A stretch of 56,045 nt of DNA. Origin: Marinagarivorans sp. GTDB lineage: Bacteria; Pseudomonadota; Gammaproteobacteria; Pseudomonadales; Cellvibrionaceae. Positions 35,399 to 44,387 of this stretch are shown here, in pieces (position 1 is the first letter of the stretch; each line of letters starts with the position of its first letter). The notes below the pieces were generated by a model. That model did no database searches and was not told where the DNA came from. It saw only the letters and a program-made list of their open reading frames with translations. Both the position numbers and the translations under genes were made by a program. The DNA is taken from the NCBI GenBank assembly GCA_028281865.1, contig JANQJB010000006.1, positions 1-56,045 of the forward strand. The letters are read 5' to 3'.

Positions 35399-36370
35399 AT
35401 GGACAAGCAATTGTTGATGGGTAAGCAGTTTTTTGAGTCAATGCTGGCCAAAACGCTTTCTCTGTATAGAATAGGGGCTCGTTTAATTTGGATTACGGAT
35501 ATGTTTGTGGACGCTTATAACCGTTTAAAGTTTTATATACAAAATCTGTGTTGCTCTGGTCGGGTGCTTGGCGAGCTTGTTACGCGTTGTATAAAGCACT
35601 GTTTATTGCTCTCAAAGGCTTCGATATTTTTAGCTTTCTTTTTACTAGGCGGTTGTGCAACTCACAAGGCGGAGTCTGGTGGCACTGCCGGCATTTCTAT
35701 AGAGGATGAAGTGGCTGGAGCAGAACCAAATAAAGATCCGTATGAAAAGTTCAATCGGGCTGTATTTCAGTTTAACGACGGCCTTGATAGAGCGTTGTTA
35801 AAACCTGTGGCCAAAGGTTATCGCTTTATCGCTCCGGGGCTTGTCGAAACAGGGGTCACCAATTTTTTCAGTAACCTCGGAGAAATTAAAAATGTTGTAA
35901 ACGACTTATTGCAAGGCAAAGTCACGCAAGCTGGCAACGACAGTGGGCGGTTTATTGTGAATTCAACTGTTGGAGTAGCAGGGCTATTTGATGTGGCGAA
36001 GCACACGGGGCTTAAAAAAAGTGATGGTGAAGATTTTGGCCAGACTTTACGTGTTTGGGGCGTTCCTGAAGGGCCTTATTTAGTTATTCCGTTTGTCGGT
36101 TCCAGTACCGGCACAGATATTGTTGGTTACCCTGTAGACTGGTTGACTAATCCGCTTACCTATGTCGATGAAAGTACCGAAAAATATGCAGTGATTGCTT
36201 TGCAATTAATTGATGCGCGTAAACGCTTGCTTGATGCTGAGGAACTTGTTTCCGGTGATCGTTACATATTCATACGTGAGGCCTACTTGCAGAATCGTCG
36301 TTACTTAACCAACGATGGCGAGATTAAAGACGATTTTTCTGAAGGTTTTGAGGATTTTGAGGATTTTTGA
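35399..36370 (+). CDS. mlaA: MlaA (VacJ) outer-membrane phospholipid-transport lipoprotein
   Basis: 323 aa. The MlaA core is clear: DPYEKFNRAVFQFND, NFFSNLGEIKNVVNDLLQGK, GVAGLFDVAKHTGLKK, EDFGQTLRVWGVPEGPYLVIP and the final acidic tail. The lipobox GGC has its Cys at residue 86 from the first ATG, which is very late for a lipoprotein signal. A downstream start at GTG 35564 or ATG 35501 is possible, so the true start is uncertain. MlaA removes misplaced phospholipids from the outer leaflet with the Mla pathway and porins. The upstream hrpA gene is only 10 nt away. The other mla genes are not in the window. Confidence 0.9.
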   Translation: MDKQLLMGKQFFESMLAKTLSLYRIGARLIWITDMFVDAYNRLKFYIQNLCCSGRVLGELVTRCIKHCLLLSKASIFLAFFLLGGCATHKAESGGTAGISIEDEVAGAEPNKDPYEKFNRAVFQFNDGLDRALLKPVAKGYRFIAPGLVETGVTNFFSNLGEIKNVVNDLLQGKVTQAGNDSGRFIVNSTVGVAGLFDVAKHTGLKKSDGEDFGQTLRVWGVPEGPYLVIPFVGSSTGTDIVGYPVDWLTNPLTYVDESTEKYAVIALQLIDARKRLLDAEELVSGDRYIFIREAYLQNRRYLTNDGEIKDDFSEGFEDFEDF

Positions 36371-36545
36371 TCGCGGTTTGACTACAGGTTATATTTATAC
36401 GGCAAGATTAATTTTATATATTGATTTTTAATTAAAACAAAGCATTTTTTTGCTGGTTGAAAAGGAAAAGATTCCCTGAGCCTTTGAGGGCTCATAAATA
36501 AGCTGCACACAGACACTCGTCAGCAGAAATTTAGACAGTAAAAAC

Positions 36546-36881
36546 TTACTCGATCATTTCTGTTATCACCAAGCCAATAGCGCAGCCTTTTTCACCTTTA
36601 CTGCCACTGTCGCTACCAACTCGGCCATCAATACGCTGGACACGCGTATGGGCCTTGAGCATTGGGTTGTGACCGTGGGGTGAGGCGATAGAGACGCACA
36701 ATTTTGTGCCAATTGGGAGAACTGCAGGTGCTTCAACAAGCATTCCACCGCCGCTTAAATTGCGGCATATGCCTTCGATAGCGGGTTGCGCGCTGTTCTC
36801 CACTATTAGCTCGACGGGAGTGTTGACCTTCATGCGGATAAAATTACGTTTCTCTTCGTAGTTTCTACCAGACAGGCTCAT
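36546..36881 (-). CDS. PilZ-domain c-di-GMP-binding protein
   Basis: 111 aa from the ATG at 36881, which has GGAGG at 36887-36891; a TTG further up opens the frame earlier. The PilZ signature is present: RxxxR as R-N-F-I-R near the start and (D/N)xSxxG as NLSGGG. A single PilZ domain is a c-di-GMP reader with no output domain of its own, so it would act through a partner. The block that follows on the other strand encodes a diguanylate cyclase 2.8 kb away. Confidence 0.85.
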   Translation of the reverse strand: MSLSGRNYEEKRNFIRMKVNTPVELIVENSAQPAIEGICRNLSGGGMLVEAPAVLPIGTKLCVSIASPHGHNPMLKAHTRVQRIDGRVGSDSGSKGEKGCAIGLVITEMIE

Positions 36882-37099
36882 AGCATCCTCCAAGCAACAA
36901 GCATGAAAATACTTATAACCAAGGTAGCATCTTACGCGCCACTTGTGTAGTCGTTGTTATAAAAAAGATTAAAAAATTGAATTATTAAATTTATGATGGA
37001 GGTGTCGTGTTTGAGTGCACACAAAACGGAGGTGAAATTAGTTGCGATACAAACGCGTTAGGAGTAAGGTTAGGCCGCCGTTAGATAGTATGGTGAGCG

Positions 37100-38332
37100 A
37101 TGACAGCCCTAAGTAAGCCATTTCTTATCGTCGATAATGATCCCAGTTTTTTGGCGCAAGCGAGCGCTTGGTTGGAGTCAGCCGGGCACACCGCAAATAC
37201 CTGCCAAAATCCGGAAAAAGTGCTTGAGTTGATCGAGCAAAACGGATCAATCGTCATTATTATCAAGCTCGAAAATTCGTGCGCAGATAAAAACAAAAAT
37301 CACGAGTACTCTCGCATTGCTTTGCTAAAAGCTATTCGTGCACATTCGGTGTCCAACCCTGTTTTAATCGTCTCTCGTGATTGCGATGCTGCCGATGTCG
37401 CTGAAGCTCTGCGCTTTGGCGCAGCTGATTTTTTATTACAGCCAGCATTGGACAAAGATGTTTTTATGCATGCGATTAATAGAACTCTCGAATTACAAAA
37501 GTTGCACGAGGAAAAGGAAAGCTATCGAATTCAATTAGAGGAGGCAAATCGTGAGCTTAGGGAACATGTGCGTGTTTTGGAGCGCGATCAACAAGCTGCA
37601 CGCCAAGTCCAACTTAATCTTCTGCCCCAATCGCCGATGCGTTTTGGCGACATAAATATCAACCACCGTGTAATGCCATCTCTCTATTTGAGCGGCGATT
37701 TTGTCGATTACGGTTTGTTACACAATCGTTTTTTACCGTTTTATCTAACCGATGTATCGGGTCACGGCGCATCTTCTGCGTTTGTGACCGTTTGGTTAAA
37801 ACAAATGGTTCGCCGACTGTTTGAAAATCGTCGCGTTTTCAGCGACCCGAATAATTTGGAGTCAGATTTAGCTACCTTGCTGGGTATTATTAATCGTGAG
37901 TTTATGAAGTCGCGGTTTTTCTGCCATTTAACCTGTTTTGTTGGTTTAATCGATACACTGACGGACGAATTGCTTTACATTCTCGCTGGCCATTTGCCGA
38001 TGCCCATTCTGTATACGAGTGGCAGAGCGGAATACCTCGCAGGTTCAGGGAAGGCTGTCGGCATCTTTGAGGATGCCGATTGGGAAGTAAATCGCAGAAA
38101 ACTGCCTAAAAATTTTAATTTGTTAGTGTTTTCAGATGGTATCCTTGAGGTCATCGATGCGCTTGATCTAAGCTCTAAAGAGGATGAGCTTTTGGCCTTA
38201 GTCGAAACAAGCAGTGCGAATATCGAAGTGCTTTCGGAATCTCTCAATTTGCCTAGTAGAGATGCAGTACCTGATGATATTGCGATTTTGTCACTTGAGG
38301 CCGTTGACTCAAAAGATATGGAATATGAATAA
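37100..38332 (+). CDS. Response-regulator-linked SpoIIE/RsbU-type PP2C phosphatase, degenerate receiver
   Basis: 410 aa. The N-terminal part (about 5-125) has the receiver fold, with the acidic pair D12/D14 (LIVDNDPS) and a Lys near the end, but the strand that should carry the phospho-Asp reads VIIIKLENS, without Asp, so it is probably not phosphorylated in the usual way. A helical linker (about 135-180, coiled-coil like) leads to a SpoIIE-type PP2C domain with SGDFVDY, TDVSGHG and FSDGILE, whose metal-binding Asp residues are intact. The order matches HsbR-type partner-switching phosphatases of Pseudomonas, which act on an anti-sigma antagonist. The next gene is such a STAS protein, 25 nt downstream. 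Confidence 0.88.
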   Translation: MTALSKPFLIVDNDPSFLAQASAWLESAGHTANTCQNPEKVLELIEQNGSIVIIIKLENSCADKNKNHEYSRIALLKAIRAHSVSNPVLIVSRDCDAADVAEALRFGAADFLLQPALDKDVFMHAINRTLELQKLHEEKESYRIQLEEANRELREHVRVLERDQQAARQVQLNLLPQSPMRFGDININHRVMPSLYLSGDFVDYGLLHNRFLPFYLTDVSGHGASSAFVTVWLKQMVRRLFENRRVFSDPNNLESDLATLLGIINREFMKSRFFCHLTCFVGLIDTLTDELLYILAGHLPMPILYTSGRAEYLAGSGKAVGIFEDADWEVNRRKLPKNFNLLVFSDGILEVIDALDLSSKEDELLALVETSSANIEVLSESLNLPSRDAVPDDIAILSLEAVDSKDMEYE

Positions 38333-38357
38333 GCCATTCATGTTGCGAGGTTGAAGG

Positions 38358-38837
38358 ATGGGAGGTCAGATTCTTGTTGCGGAAGAAAACGGTAATCATC
38401 TGATTAAACTCTGCGGAGATGTTCGCTTAACGCTCTCGATCTCCTTTGATCGCTTTATCGACGAAATGTTTATGCACGAGTTTAATTCGGTAACGTTTGA
38501 CTTGCGCGAGGCAGAGGCGGTCGATAGTACGACTTTAGGCCTGATGGCAAAAATTGCTCTTCGCGCGCAAAAAGTAGGCGGAAAACCGTGTGTCGTGGTA
38601 GACAGTGATAGCATTGTTCGAGTGCTTGATGTGATGGGGTTCCGAGACATACTTGAAATCGTCAACGGTTCTGACTTACCTTCTGCATCTGAGGCGTCTC
38701 CTTTGCCCTCGATTCTTGCGAGCGAGGATGAGATGAAGTCCAAGGTAATTGAGGCGCACAAAATATTGATCGCGCTTAATCAGACAAATGCCATGAATTT
38801 CCGCGAACTTGTTGAGTCGTTAGAACATGGCACGTAA
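38358..38837 (+). CDS. STAS-domain anti-sigma-factor antagonist (HsbA-like)
   Basis: 159 aa. Residues about 5-105 make a STAS fold with the phosphoacceptor zone AVDSTTLGLM; the Ser/Thr that lines up with SpoIIAA S58 is T58. The C-terminal tail (about 115-159) is extra. The PP2C protein encoded just upstream probably dephosphorylates it, and an anti-sigma kinase (not seen in the window) would phosphorylate it. This pair is the core of a partner-switching system that in Pseudomonas controls biofilm and flagellar genes. Adjacent c-di-GMP genes fit that theme. Confidence 0.85.
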   Translation: MGGQILVAEENGNHLIKLCGDVRLTLSISFDRFIDEMFMHEFNSVTFDLREAEAVDSTTLGLMAKIALRAQKVGGKPCVVVDSDSIVRVLDVMGFRDILEIVNGSDLPSASEASPLPSILASEDEMKSKVIEAHKILIALNQTNAMNFRELVESLEHGT

Positions 38838-38845
38838 GGTTTGCT

Positions 38846-39487
38846 ATGTTTACCAGTTCTAGTTGCTTGTTTTTTCACAATATTATTTCCTCTCTTAAAG
38901 TCGTAAGAGTCGTTGGCTTGTCAGTTATCTCACTATGGCTTTGTGCTTGTGGCGCCACGGTGCGAACCCAAATAAACGCCTTTGTGGCTGAAGATATTGC
39001 GCTGAGTCCATCGACATTTAAAATCCAGGCTAAAAACCCTGATAATGCAGAGTCACTGGAATTTCGTTATTACTTTGACAAAGTTAAGTTCGCGTTGCAG
39101 CAGCGTGGATATGAGTATGAGGAAATAAACCCTATTTTTCGTGTTGATATTGACTATACCGTGCAGCGTGTCGAAGACGAAAAAGACCCGTTGCGGACGG
39201 GCTTTGTCGTGTCGAGTGGTTGGCGATACTCGCCCTTTGGAACCAGTATCGTGATGTTTGATGACGACAATTCTCGCGCCCATTATCAACGGGTGATCAA
39301 TCTTTCGGTACTCAAGCTAGAGGATGACAACGCCAAGCCTGTTTACCAAGTTACTGGTGTCAGCGAGGGGTCTTGTGGTGTTTTATCTGCGGTTTTCGAT
39401 GAAATGTTGTCCGCAATTATGCAACGCTTCCCATATGAGAGTGGCACGCTTAAATACGTTCGAGTAAAAGGTGATGTCAAATGTTAA
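38846..39487 (+). CDS. DUF4136-like lipoprotein
   Basis: 213 aa. The signal ends in a lipobox-like LCAC, after a longer than usual N-terminal stretch (about 34 residues). The rest, with FRYYFDKVKFALQQRGY and DIDYTVQRVED, fits the DUF4136 family of periplasmic lipoproteins, and there are few other Cys. Function unknown. It lies 8 nt after the STAS gene, probably in the same transcript. Its stop overlaps a short frame carrying FKNTG repeats at 39481-39576. Confidence 0.7.
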   Translation: MFTSSSCLFFHNIISSLKVVRVVGLSVISLWLCACGATVRTQINAFVAEDIALSPSTFKIQAKNPDNAESLEFRYYFDKVKFALQQRGYEYEEINPIFRVDIDYTVQRVEDEKDPLRTGFVVSSGWRYSPFGTSIVMFDDDNSRAHYQRVINLSVLKLEDDNAKPVYQVTGVSEGSCGVLSAVFDEMLSAIMQRFPYESGTLKYVRVKGDVKC

Positions 39488-39576
39488 AGCTATCGTTTAA
39501 AAATACGGGGTTTAAAAATACAGGGTTTAAAAATATGTGGCTTACGAATCATTACCCGCAATCCTCTATCTTTTAA
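39481..39576 (+). other. 31-codon ORF with three tandem 15-nt repeats
   Basis: Three 15-nt units (39495-39509, 39510-39524, 39525-39539) repeat GTTTAAAAATAC with small changes. In the frame opened by the ATG at 39481, which overlaps the previous stop, they spell FKNTG-FKNTG-FKNMW inside a 31-residue peptide. It may be a real coupled mini-gene or just slippage repeats after the lipoprotein gene. No ribosome site of its own is evident. Confidence 0.3.
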
Positions 39577-39663
39577 GCTCTTTATAGCATTTTGCCGGTT
39601 TTTTCAGGCTCATTAATTAGCGCCTGCCAAAGTAAACAAGCTGCAGTCCTTTCAGAATAATAA

Positions 39664-40968
39664 ATGAAAAAAAACGAACTTAAGACTGAATTCCTTCTTT
39701 TTGGGCTGGTAGTCTTGACGGTCATCGCCGTTATTTTTCGTGAAGCGATTCTCGGCACAGTGCTGGTGATTGACCCGCGTGGCGACTACAACCACACCTT
39801 CTCCAACGGTGTTTTACTGGGTGGCAATACAACTTCCGAATGGCTGTCTGAGGACCAATCGCGTTGGCGTTGTAGCTTAGATAAAGGTGACTACGCTTAC
39901 CCGTTTTGCGGTCATGAAATTTATCTGAATAATAGCTTTAAACAGGGCATTGATTTAAGCGGGTTTAGAACAATAAAAATTTGGTTAAAATACCAGGGGC
40001 CGGGAAGAACCATTCGCATTTTTTTACGCACATATTCGGACGCATATAGCAATGAAAATGACCTGAAGTCCACCAAATTTAATGCCTTGGAATTCGAAAA
40101 AAATCTAATTAGTGATGGCGTGTTGGAGGTCAATCTAGCTGATTTTTCCGTTGCAGATTGGTGGCTATTGGAGCGCCGTATTCCGTTTAAACACTCCTAT
40201 ACTGATTTTAGCAATGTTGTTATTTTTGAGATTCAGACGGGGTCGGGATCCTTTGCCGGAGAACATGTTTTTGAGTTAGATCGTGTAGAATTTCGACGTC
40301 AGCTTATTCCAGCCGAAACTTGGTACCTGGCCATTATTGTGACATGGATTGCCGTTATACTCATTTTTTTATTTTATCGAATTTCGTTACTTAAGCGCGA
40401 AATTTCAAAGAAAAATGATAAAAATAAAAAACTGCAAGAGCTTTACGATATTTTGGATAAGCGCGCAAATGAAATGGAGCTACGTTCAAAAACAGATCCT
40501 CTCACAGGCGTATTTAATCGCAAGGGAGTTGAAGATTCATTAAAAGCCGCATTGGATGATTGGCATAATTTTGGTAGCCGGTTGTCTATCGTTTTCTTAG
40601 ATATCGATCATTTTAAGGAAATTAATGACACCTTTGGCCATTCTGTAGGCGATGAAGTGTTAATTAAACTATCTGCGCTTGTCAACGATAATATTCGTGC
40701 CGAAGACTGGTTTGCCCGCTGGGGTGGTGAAGAGTTTTTACTGGTTTGCCGCAATGCGGAATTAATTGAAGCTGTCGGGATTGCCGAAAAATTGAGAGGG
40801 TTAATCGAAATGCAAGACATTCGTGCAAAGTTAAGCGTAACGGCAAGTTTTGGCGTTGCCTCAATACAAAAAGGTGAGTCTTTAAAAGATCTATTTCGAC
40901 GTGCAGACGAAGCGCTTTATCAGGCGAAACAAATGGGGCGTAATACCGTTGTATCATCAAGTGCATAG
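39664..40968 (+). CDS. Membrane-anchored diguanylate cyclase
   Basis: 434 aa. TM1 (about 10-30), a periplasmic domain of about 180 residues with a beta-sandwich look (WLKYQGPGRTIRIFLRTY, VVIFEIQTGSGSFAGEH; similar to galactose-binding / CIA30-like folds), TM2 (about 220-238), a coiled-coil linker and a GGDEF domain. The active site is G354-G-E-E-F358, and an inhibitory I-site RxxD is present (R345-A-E-D348), five residues before it, so product inhibition is expected. It makes c-di-GMP, likely in response to a periplasmic ligand such as a sugar. The PilZ gene at 36546 is a nearby reader. Confidence 0.92.
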   Translation: MKKNELKTEFLLFGLVVLTVIAVIFREAILGTVLVIDPRGDYNHTFSNGVLLGGNTTSEWLSEDQSRWRCSLDKGDYAYPFCGHEIYLNNSFKQGIDLSGFRTIKIWLKYQGPGRTIRIFLRTYSDAYSNENDLKSTKFNALEFEKNLISDGVLEVNLADFSVADWWLLERRIPFKHSYTDFSNVVIFEIQTGSGSFAGEHVFELDRVEFRRQLIPAETWYLAIIVTWIAVILIFLFYRISLLKREISKKNDKNKKLQELYDILDKRANEMELRSKTDPLTGVFNRKGVEDSLKAALDDWHNFGSRLSIVFLDIDHFKEINDTFGHSVGDEVLIKLSALVNDNIRAEDWFARWGGEEFLLVCRNAELIEAVGIAEKLRGLIEMQDIRAKLSVTASFGVASIQKGESLKDLFRRADEALYQAKQMGRNTVVSSSA

Positions 40969-41012
40969 TGTTTTGTTAAGAAATTGGATAGCAGCTAGGA
41001 ACCTTATTTGAT

Positions 41013-43544
41013 ATGTCGTTTTTTGCAAAATACTCGCATTGGTTTTTCAATTTAAAGACGTTATTTATATTCATTGCGTTTGCATTTTCTTATAACGGCT
41101 TTTTACCTACCACAGTTTTAAACACTTTTAATTATTTAGATCGCATATTATTACAAGCGAGTACGTATATCGACGATGTTCCAAAACCGGTTTCACAAAT
41201 CACTTTGGTCCATGTGCCCGACGTGCAGTACGATGCCTGGATCCACGATATTCTCTCTGCGGAAGAATTATTGCAACTTTTGCGTCGCATACAGAGTAAC
41301 GATGCTGAACAGCATAAATCTGTTATTGGAATAGTTTTGGAAAATCCAATTTCGTTGGTACCCTCGAAAGCTGAACTCACATTACGGGATTTTAAAAAGC
41401 AAAAAACTCTAAGTAAAAATGCGTCTGTAGAGGTTGAAACGCTTTCGAATGTTCGCGACGATCTCATATATGCACTGCAAGATAATTCGGTCGTGCTGGG
41501 TGTTCCTGGGGGTGTGCCTGCGGATGCTAAATCTATAACCTTTATTCCATGGCGACCCCACCCATTTGTGGAGAACTTACCGTGGTGGCGGGTTAACGAG
41601 AATCAAGAAAATACACGTCTTGGGCCGGTGGGTTTGCTCTCTCATTATCCTATTTTTTCTGACAAAAACAATTCGCTATATAAAGTGATGGTGACGAGAA
41701 ATGGCGAACAAGTAATAAAAGATTATTTAACGCACTTTTTGTGGGTTGACACTTTGCGCAATCATTCGAGTGCAACGGCAGAAAACGCGAATCCAATTGT
41801 CTGGCACCAGAAAACAGGCTTAATGTTGATGGATAGGCACATTGCTTTAAGCGCAGATGGCTCAATCTTACCGCTTTATGGTTCGCACACAAGGTTGAGC
41901 TATACACCGAAACAAATGACTCTAGCTGCGGCGCTAAAAGAAGAATCTTTGGGAGGGTGGGTATTAATTGGACGCGACAATAGTGTTGTCTTAAAAGATA
42001 TGGCACAGTTGCTCGCGGCAGTTGGAGATAACTCTTATCTTCACACGCCTTATTGGTTTCCGGTTTTTCGCATTGCTGCGATTTTGCTTGTTAGTATAAT
42101 CTTTTTACTCAGTTTTCGTTTTTACTGGCCGCTACAAGCTTTTTCTCTTTGGTTATCAATGCTGGCTGCGTTTGTTGTTATGCAAATAGCTGGACATTTA
42201 TTTTATTCGTATTGGTTGCCTTGTTCAGAGTTGGTTGTATTGTCGATAATCGCTTGGTTGTTGATGAAGCTTCAGGTTTATCGGGACGAGCAAAACGAAG
42301 TTGTTATGCGTCGTATTGATGAAGCGAGCCGCATGAATGCGGAATTATTAATTTCAAAGGGTGAATTGGATAAAGCTTCTTATTGGATCGATACCTGTCG
42401 TACTTCGGATTTAATGTTAAATACTTTCTATCGATTAGCGACGACTTATGAGGGCCGCAATGATTATTTAAATGCACTTCGAATTTATCGCAAGATAAAA
42501 GGTCGTCGTAGCGGCTTTAAAAATGTCGACGAAAAAATTGCGACGCTGTCGGGTAGAAGTAGTCGCAAAGCAAAAGAGTCGAAAAAACGGCTTCGCGAAA
42601 CGCAACCTGAAATCGATGCGAATGGACTTGAAAATACGGTTGTGATGAACAGCGGTGAGCGAACTCTGCATCAAAAGAGTTATCTCGGTCGCTACGAAGT
42701 GCGGCGGGAGCTTGGCCGTGGTGCAATGGGCACTGTGTTTTTGGGCTTTGACCCCAAAATTTCTCGGCCTGTTGCGATTAAGACTTTAAATTACAATCAA
42801 TTTCCAGAAGACCAGCTCCCGGAATTCAAATCCCGATTTTTTAAAGAGGCGAAAACCGCTGGTCGTTTAAATCACCCTAATATTGTGCAGGTATACGACG
42901 TAGGAGAACAGGATGACCTCGCTTTTATTGCAATGGACTATGCCGAGGGTAAACCACTTAGCGATTACATTGCCGTCGATCACCTACTGCCCATTTTGGA
43001 TGTTTACCGGATCGTGTCGTTGATCGCCGATGCCTTGCAATATGCGCATCATCAACAAATAATTCACCGCGATATCAAGCCGGGTAACATAATCTATAAC
43101 CCTGATAATGAAGCGGTAAAAATAACCGATTTTGGCATAGCAAGGCTAATTGACAGTACGCAGACGCGTACCGGCGAAATCGTCGGAAGTCCGCTATATA
43201 TGGCGCCTGAGCAGATAAAGGGGCACAAAGTGACGCCCCATGCGGACATATTCTCGCTAGGTGTGACCTATTATGAGTTGCTCACGGGTAACCCTCCATT
43301 TCAGGGTGAAAACTTGGCCAACCTGACTTATGAGATTACGCACTCAAAACATCTAAGTGTGCGTAGGATACGCGAGGAATTGCCACAAAGTGCTGTTAGA
43401 ATTACCAACAAAGCGCTGCAGAAACAGCCTGAGAACCGCTTCCCGTCTGCAGGTGAAATGGCAGTGACAATTGCAAAAGCGATGCGACGTGATTTTGCAG
43501 CCGAATTGAAAAGTCGCAATACGTTGATTAACGGACAGTCATAA
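41013..43544 (+). CDS. Membrane Ser/Thr protein kinase with CHASE2-like sensor
   Basis: 843 aa. Layout: N-terminal TM (about 12-32), a periplasmic region of about 310 residues in the position and style of a CHASE2 sensor, TM segments at about 350-420, a helical/TPR-like linker (about 440-520), and a Hanks-type kinase domain at about 559-825. Kinase motifs: GRGAMGTVF, the Lys in AIKTL, H685-R-D687-I-K689 catalytic loop (HRDIKPGN), DFG and APE (YMAPEQ). All catalytic residues are present. It is followed 33 nt later by an FHA gene, the usual phosphothreonine reader for such kinases. Their targets are not in the window. Confidence 0.9.
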   Translation: MSFFAKYSHWFFNLKTLFIFIAFAFSYNGFLPTTVLNTFNYLDRILLQASTYIDDVPKPVSQITLVHVPDVQYDAWIHDILSAEELLQLLRRIQSNDAEQHKSVIGIVLENPISLVPSKAELTLRDFKKQKTLSKNASVEVETLSNVRDDLIYALQDNSVVLGVPGGVPADAKSITFIPWRPHPFVENLPWWRVNENQENTRLGPVGLLSHYPIFSDKNNSLYKVMVTRNGEQVIKDYLTHFLWVDTLRNHSSATAENANPIVWHQKTGLMLMDRHIALSADGSILPLYGSHTRLSYTPKQMTLAAALKEESLGGWVLIGRDNSVVLKDMAQLLAAVGDNSYLHTPYWFPVFRIAAILLVSIIFLLSFRFYWPLQAFSLWLSMLAAFVVMQIAGHLFYSYWLPCSELVVLSIIAWLLMKLQVYRDEQNEVVMRRIDEASRMNAELLISKGELDKASYWIDTCRTSDLMLNTFYRLATTYEGRNDYLNALRIYRKIKGRRSGFKNVDEKIATLSGRSSRKAKESKKRLRETQPEIDANGLENTVVMNSGERTLHQKSYLGRYEVRRELGRGAMGTVFLGFDPKISRPVAIKTLNYNQFPEDQLPEFKSRFFKEAKTAGRLNHPNIVQVYDVGEQDDLAFIAMDYAEGKPLSDYIAVDHLLPILDVYRIVSLIADALQYAHHQQIIHRDIKPGNIIYNPDNEAVKITDFGIARLIDSTQTRTGEIVGSPLYMAPEQIKGHKVTPHADIFSLGVTYYELLTGNPPFQGENLANLTYEITHSKHLSVRRIREELPQSAVRITNKALQKQPENRFPSAGEMAVTIAKAMRRDFAAELKSRNTLINGQS

Positions 43545-43577
43545 TTATTCTGAACCAACAAAATAGGTGGTCGATCG

Positions 43578-43949
43578 ATGACAGCAAAACTTGCACAACT
43601 GGTGGACGGAGTAGTCGTGCATCACTTTGATCTCATTCAAGACACTACGCGCATCGGTCGACATCCGGATAACGATATTGTGATTGACGATGCGGCGGCA
43701 AGCTCTTCGCACGCGCTTGTTACTCGCGAGGCTCATGCGCAATTTCCGGGGCATTTCGATGTCTATATCGAGGACTGCGGCAGCACTAACGGCACTTTGC
43801 TTAACGATCAGCCGATAGTAGGGAAGCAGCGCTTGCACCATCAGGACGTTGTGCGTATCGCGTGGAACCGCTTTAAATTTATTGACGAGAATGAGGCCGG
43901 GCATGATAAAACGGCACATATGATCCGCACGCAGGGGCCGGAAGACTAG
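43578..43949 (+). CDS. FHA-domain protein
   Basis: 123 aa, one FHA domain. The signature residues are RIGRHPDNDIVI, the SSSHA turn (the family's SxxH), and the DCGSTNGTLLN loop that holds phosphothreonine contacts. AGGTGG precedes the ATG. It follows the Ser/Thr kinase gene by 33 nt, so it probably binds the kinase or its substrates once phosphorylated. There is no second domain, so it would act as an adaptor. Confidence 0.88.
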   Translation: MTAKLAQLVDGVVVHHFDLIQDTTRIGRHPDNDIVIDDAAASSSHALVTREAHAQFPGHFDVYIEDCGSTNGTLLNDQPIVGKQRLHHQDVVRIAWNRFKFIDENEAGHDKTAHMIRTQGPED

Positions 43950-44053
43950 CTAAGCAATTGCGATTAAATAACCTTGGTACGTTTCGCAGATATCTTCAGC
44001 AATTTGTTTAATACCGGTTTTGTTTAAAAGCATTCAATTACGAGGGCAAGCAA

Positions 44054-44341
44054 ATGAAAAAATTAATGTTGATTTTGGCCATGCTTTTATCGTTGTGCGT
44101 ATCTGCGGGCGAAGCGGATGAAACCTTTACCCTGGTGGGCAGTTTAAAAACTCGGGATTACATCGTTGAAATGGGTATGCAAAATTCTACTCGAGTTTAT
44201 CTTGTTAAAGACCACTCGGGTCAAAACGTTTCGGGTTTAATGGCCGAAACTGATTTTCTCGCCAATTATCCAGAACTTTATAATTCGGTTGTGAATAGCG
44301 TTGCAGATGACGCGAGTTTATATCCGAAGAAATTCAATTAA
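44054..44341 (+). CDS. Small secreted protein, unrecognised
   Basis: 95 aa with a clear signal peptide (MKKLMLILAMLLSLCVSAG). The short mature part contains KTRDYIVEMG, YLVKDHSGQNV and ends LYPKKFN; there are no Cys in the mature part. GAGGG lies before the ATG. It may be a small periplasmic protein, but I recognise no family. It is the last rightward gene before the leftward ABC operon. Confidence 0.6.
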   Translation: MKKLMLILAMLLSLCVSAGEADETFTLVGSLKTRDYIVEMGMQNSTRVYLVKDHSGQNVSGLMAETDFLANYPELYNSVVNSVADDASLYPKKFN

Positions 44342-44387
44342 TCTTCCAGAAGCTTCGCATCTTATCGGGTGATGAACGTGCAAAAAA

